A stretch of DNA of 64,000 nucleotides from the NCBI GenBank assembly GCA_051453625.1, contig JBOZIK010000001.1, forward strand, positions 129,764,685-129,828,684, read 5' to 3'. The stretch's first letter is position 1. Every line of letters begins with the position of its first letter. The position numbers were made by a program, and so were the translations under genes. Below are positions 62,205 to 64,000 of this stretch, one piece after another. The notes beneath the pieces are model-generated. The model saw nothing but the letters and a program-made list of their open reading frames with translations, was not told where the DNA came from and made no database searches. This DNA comes from Welwitschia mirabilis. Its lineage: Eukaryota > Gnetophyta > Gnetopsida > Welwitschiales.

Positions 62205-63105
62205 TAACTAACATCCTATTCCAAGTGCTTAATGTCACACTTGAGAGTCTAACATTACACTTAGGTGCCCAATGTTGCACTTGTATCTCTGATGTTACTC
62301 TTGCCACTTGTCTAACTTTGATAAGTTCTCCTTGATCCTAATGGCAACTATTCCCTTTCAACCTATTTCATAACAAGGTCTAGATTTTTTACTTTAATTT
62401 TTGATATTGCACTTGAGTGTCTAAAGTTATACTTTAATATTTGACATTGTACTTGAATGTTTGATTATGCACTTTAATACATGACATTGCACTTACCTTT
62501 GCAAGCTTTTAACATCTTCTATTCACCCTTGAAATTTGTTTGTTTATCTCTTACCTACCTATGTAAGAGGCCTCGACATCATACTCAAGTATCTGATGTT
62601 GTACTTTAGTGTACAACATTACTCTTGAGTAACCAATGTTGCACTTGAGGCTGTAGTAACTTGACATCCCCTAAAATACCCTGNNNNNNNNNNATACCCT
62701 GATACTTTGTGTTTTAGTATGATATGATTTGTGGACAACATGGTTGACATCGCATGGAGGGTATCCAACATTACACTTAGATGCCTGATGTCGCACTTAA
62801 GTGCCCAACATTACACTTGTATGCTGGATATTATACTTAAGTGTCAAATATAACCCTCTCCCTTGGCACTACACCTAATGCCCTATCGTGCTCATAATAG
62901 CCTTCAATATCATGCTTAGGCACCTGACATCAAACTCAAGTGTCCAACATAGCACTTCCTCCTATAGGACCCTTACACATTATGTTCGCCTTGACACTAA
63001 CCAAAAATCACCCATGCTTTTTCCATAATAAAACTCTGTAATTGCATAAGGGTACCTGATGTTGCACTTCAATTATCATACCTATGTAACACCCAACATC
63101 ATACT
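62205..63105. repeat. Degenerate minisatellite, 20-bp period
   Basis: Dozens of variants of GACATTGCACTTGAGTGCCC recur. In the best runs (62210-62310, 62405-62500, 62745-62850) starts are exactly or nearly 20 bases apart; for example GATGTCGCACTTAAGTGCCC is followed by AACATTACACTTGTATGCTG. The first half alternates between ACATT and ATGTT. The array is broken by unrelated stretches (about 62505-62570, 62660-62735, 62975-63045) and by a 10-N gap. A 20-base period is not a codon multiple, so a peptide repeat is unlikely. Confidence 0.75.
62684..62693. other. Assembly gap, 10 N, with 8-base overlap
   Basis: ATACCCTG stands on both sides (62676-62683 and 62694-62701), so the gap may be a small overlap rather than missing sequence. 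Confidence 0.6.
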
Positions 63106-63119
63106 TGGAATATCTAGTA

Positions 63120-64000
63120 ATACACCCCCTTAGCAATTACCTCAAAATAAGATCCACATCATTAAGGACTATTATGAAAACTATTAAAGACCCTTCTAAA
63201 CTATTTTTCTAACCACCATTTAGTTACAGGTACTTCACTATGATGGCAATGATATAAAGAGGGATATAATGCTATCAAAAAGAGAGTAAAAAAAGACTAC
63301 TTATAAAACAAGAGCAACCAAGGAAAGGTGTATGAGTTCAAGAGGATGTCAAACCAACTGGTGCATTATAGAACATAGAGGGGATGAATGAATGGAGGAA
63401 CTAAAAACCTAGCTTAACTACATTCACTCTTAGAATAAACTTCTAGCTAGTAGGATCGATAACATCCTTTCTTATCTAGAAGATAGACTAGTGGAATAAA
63501 ATCCAAGGGCATCTCAGGATAACCCTCTACATTAGGCAACATACTATAATAAGCATAGTTAACTTACAAAACATCTAGATGAGACCACTAAACATAGAGA
63601 TCAATCTTTAAGACTTCCTATTGAATCAAGCAAATCACTCCAATATAAAACAACATAAGAAAGATGAGATTGCTAAAATGATATGTCTAAAAACTTACGA
63701 AGGGAAAGTAGGGATAAGAAAAGAAGCCATCTCTTAGATTTGGTAAATAGAAAACTACTTTAACCTTTGGAACACCCCATAGAGTAATGATGCGCATACA
63801 CTACCATCTGTCGTATAGGAAATGCATAAGAATGTTAGTTAAGATACTAGTAGAAACATCCCCAAAGAATATCATAGAACACCTCATAGAGAAATTAAAA
63901 AAGAAATTCATTTTAGAAGACTTCATAGAAGATCAAATGGTGTAATTCCAATGCCTCTGCTTGGAAAAACACCCACTAGATGAAAATTGGTATAAATTCC
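63120..64000 (-). pseudogene. Unrecognised decayed coding remnant at window edge
   Basis: Minus-strand frames with balanced composition, broken by stops: RQMVVYAHHYSMGCSKG (about 63750-63810), SKRWLLFLSLLSL (about 63705-63745), and YPEMPLDFIPLVYLLDKKGC (about 63460-63525). They run in the same direction as the remnants at 59640-61640 and could be the upstream part of the same gene, with the minisatellite in an intron, or another element. It continues past the window. I do not recognise the family. Confidence 0.4.

Noticed and set aside
59640-64000. An integrated plant pararetrovirus
   Set aside because: No reverse transcriptase, movement-protein or coat motif was seen, and the candidate introns do not fit.

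Overview
This window looks like gene-poor, transposon-filled nuclear DNA of a flowering plant. It is very AT-rich, CG dinucleotides are visibly rare, there are 13 runs of N, and no intact protein-coding gene is present. The plant assignment rests on the mobile elements: LTR retrotransposons with primer sites matching plant tRNA-Asp and initiator tRNA-Met, a Ty3/gypsy gag-protease remnant and a Ty1/copia reverse transcriptase remnant. The species cannot be read from the sequence.

The main object is a 37.6 kb composite at 8111-45732. It is a head-to-tail chain of one minus-strand LTR retrotransposon family: seven LTRs of about 1.35 kb alternate with six internal regions of about 5.2 kb, giving a repeat unit of about 6.5 kb. 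The chain starts and ends exactly at LTR termini (TGTTG...CA) and is bracketed by one perfect 5-bp target-site duplication, TTGAG, at 8106-8110 and 45733-45737. So the block behaves as one insertion that was later multiplied, or that entered as a multimer. Each unit has, on the minus strand: an LTR, a tRNA-Asp-type primer site 3 bases inside it, a leader with five copies of a hairpin-forming motif, a decayed ORF of about 525 codons (gag-like position, family not recognised), about 2.4 kb with no recognisable pol domain, and two polypurine tracts about 170 bp apart. The family therefore looks non-autonomous.

The composite is nested inside an older, smaller minus-strand LTR element. Its LTRs (5723-6239 and 46426-46944, about 518 bp each), polypurine tract and tRNA-Met-type primer site can all be placed. 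Left of it (1-5722) lies a pair of about 530-bp diverged direct repeats and otherwise featureless DNA. Right of it (46945-59400) are a weak copia-like fragment, a plus-strand Ty3/gypsy gag-protease remnant (54690-56700) and a minus-strand Ty1/copia RT-RNase H remnant (58185-58962).

The last 4.5 kb differs: it has richer base composition and minus-strand coding remnants that read across several plausible introns (59640-61640), and a further remnant at 63120-64000. Between them lies a degenerate 20-bp-period minisatellite (62205-63105). I do not recognise this gene. Several gaps inside the array are flanked by duplicated or skipped unit sequence, so the copy number in the assembly is probably not exact.
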